64,000 nt of DNA from Malus domestica (taxonomy: Eukaryota > Streptophyta > Magnoliopsida > Rosales > Rosaceae): NCBI RefSeq assembly GCF_042453785.1, contig NC_091671.1:6766001-6830000 (forward strand), read 5' to 3'. This document shows positions 63,154 through 64,000 of this stretch, piece by piece. Each line of letters begins with the position of its first letter. The stretch's first letter is position 1. The position numbers and the translations under genes were made by a program. Below the pieces are notes generated by a model, which made no database searches, was not told the origin of the DNA, and worked only from the letters and a program-made list of their open reading frames with translations.

Positions 63154-64000
63154 TAGATAGAAATTTTAACAAACTTTAAATTAATTATTATTATTTTCAC
63201 TAAACATGCAATACAAAGCACGTTTTAGTGCTCTTTCATTGTAAGTTCGGTTTCCTTATTGGGAAAAAAGTTCTATTTTTAAATTGAAGCTTTGTGAAAA
63301 ATTATGTATGTGCATATTTTTCTTGTCGATTAATTGTCTTTCCAGCTCTATTCTTGACTAAAAGTTTGTAATCGGTTTCATTAAAGACAATACTATTTTT
63401 AGAAAAATTATTACCTGTGTTTGCACCTAAAATATGTCATTCGGGCTAAATATGACAAGATATGACATTTGGAGGATTACCTAGGAGAAAGGCTAACTTG
63501 GAAGGATGTTTGGCTGCAAGTAGGAGAGTTTGACATTAAAATAATACTTGTCCTTTTTGTTTGGGTGGTGGAGGTTTGCTAATAGATTAGTTTAATCAAC
63601 AATTGCATGTATTGCAAGTGGATGGGAGACAATATACAGACATTCTGACAGAGGACATATGAAAGAAGCTAGCTTGCTTCTTTTAATTATTTTATTGCAA
63701 ATGGGAAATAGACATGTGGTGGAGATGCAACTTGCCTATTTTAATATTATTTCACAATGCAAGCTGCAGAGGAGTTTCTTTCGGGCAAGTGCAATGTTCT
63801 CAGCAGTGGGCTTTCTCATATATATATATAAAGAAGCAGAGGCACAATGATTATGGACACTCAACCAATCAAACAAACAAATACGCAAACTCTGCTTAAG
63901 CCAGATTTGCATACACGAAGCTGCAGTTAGCCCCCAACCTTAATCATTCTCAGGATCAGCCATCACAAAAGCCATTTTTTATCTAGTTTATTAGTTCTGC
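63154..64000. other. Right flank, no gene seen
   Basis: AT-rich DNA without a coding exon, RNA gene or clear repeat. A short TA microsatellite is at about 63817-63830. Confidence 0.5.

Overview
The window is nuclear DNA of a flowering plant: genes are split by GT-AG introns, intergenic DNA is AT-rich, and repeats are plant types (Tat-lineage Ty3, Ty1/copia, TRIM, RTE LINE, Au-type SINE, hAT, Harbinger-like and MULE-like elements). Repeat flavour suggests a woody rosaceous species near apple or pear; this is an impression, not shown by any one sequence.

Left part (1-36.9 kb): a tandem array of five plus-strand genes for ACOT13/THEM2-like hotdog thioesterases, at 935-2649, 4102-5817, 21883-23982, 31446-33626 and 35230-36913. 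All have three coding exons and I can join each into an open frame of 158-169 codons. The array has been stretched by insertions: a 12.5 kb Tat-type Ty3 element (8962-21456) between copies 2 and 3, a copia fossil (about 24346-30643) that itself carries a 3.1 kb solo-LTR-like insertion (26071-29167) between copies 3 and 4, a TRIM in intron 1 of copy 3, a retroposed segment after copy 2, and captured fragments of host genes (a PIP aquaporin NPA region twice, a cyclin-D3-like first exon once). Copies 3 and 4, with their 3' flanks, form a recognisable duplicon.

Middle (36.9-40.5 kb): a decayed F-box-type gene fragment, a Harbinger-like element containing a hAT element, and a small MITE.

Right part (40.5-58.8 kb): four single-copy host genes. 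PHT4-type plastid anion/phosphate transporter (40532-43977, +), CRCK-type calmodulin-binding receptor-like cytoplasmic kinase (45194-47889, +), cytosolic alpha-glucan phosphorylase PHS2/H isozyme (49543-54906, +, 15 coding exons, 846 aa) and the SR-type splicing factor SR45a (58083-55897, -), whose promoter shows a TATA box and a heat-shock-element-like triplet. Exon joins were checked by frame arithmetic and family continuity, not by transcripts.

Far right (58.8-64 kb): a MULE-like element with doubled terminal inverted repeats, an unrecognised possible first exon, a copia gag fragment and a copia-type solo LTR with intact target duplication.

The genes do not form a pathway; they are an ordinary plant neighbourhood. 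The most unusual material is in the repeats: an antisense coiled-coil ORF and two tandem-repeat families inside the Tat element, a TRIM LTR with a U6-like USE/TATA arrangement, LINE/SINE 3' tails that read as the C-terminus of an RTE protein, and host-gene fragments lodged in introns of the thioesterase array.
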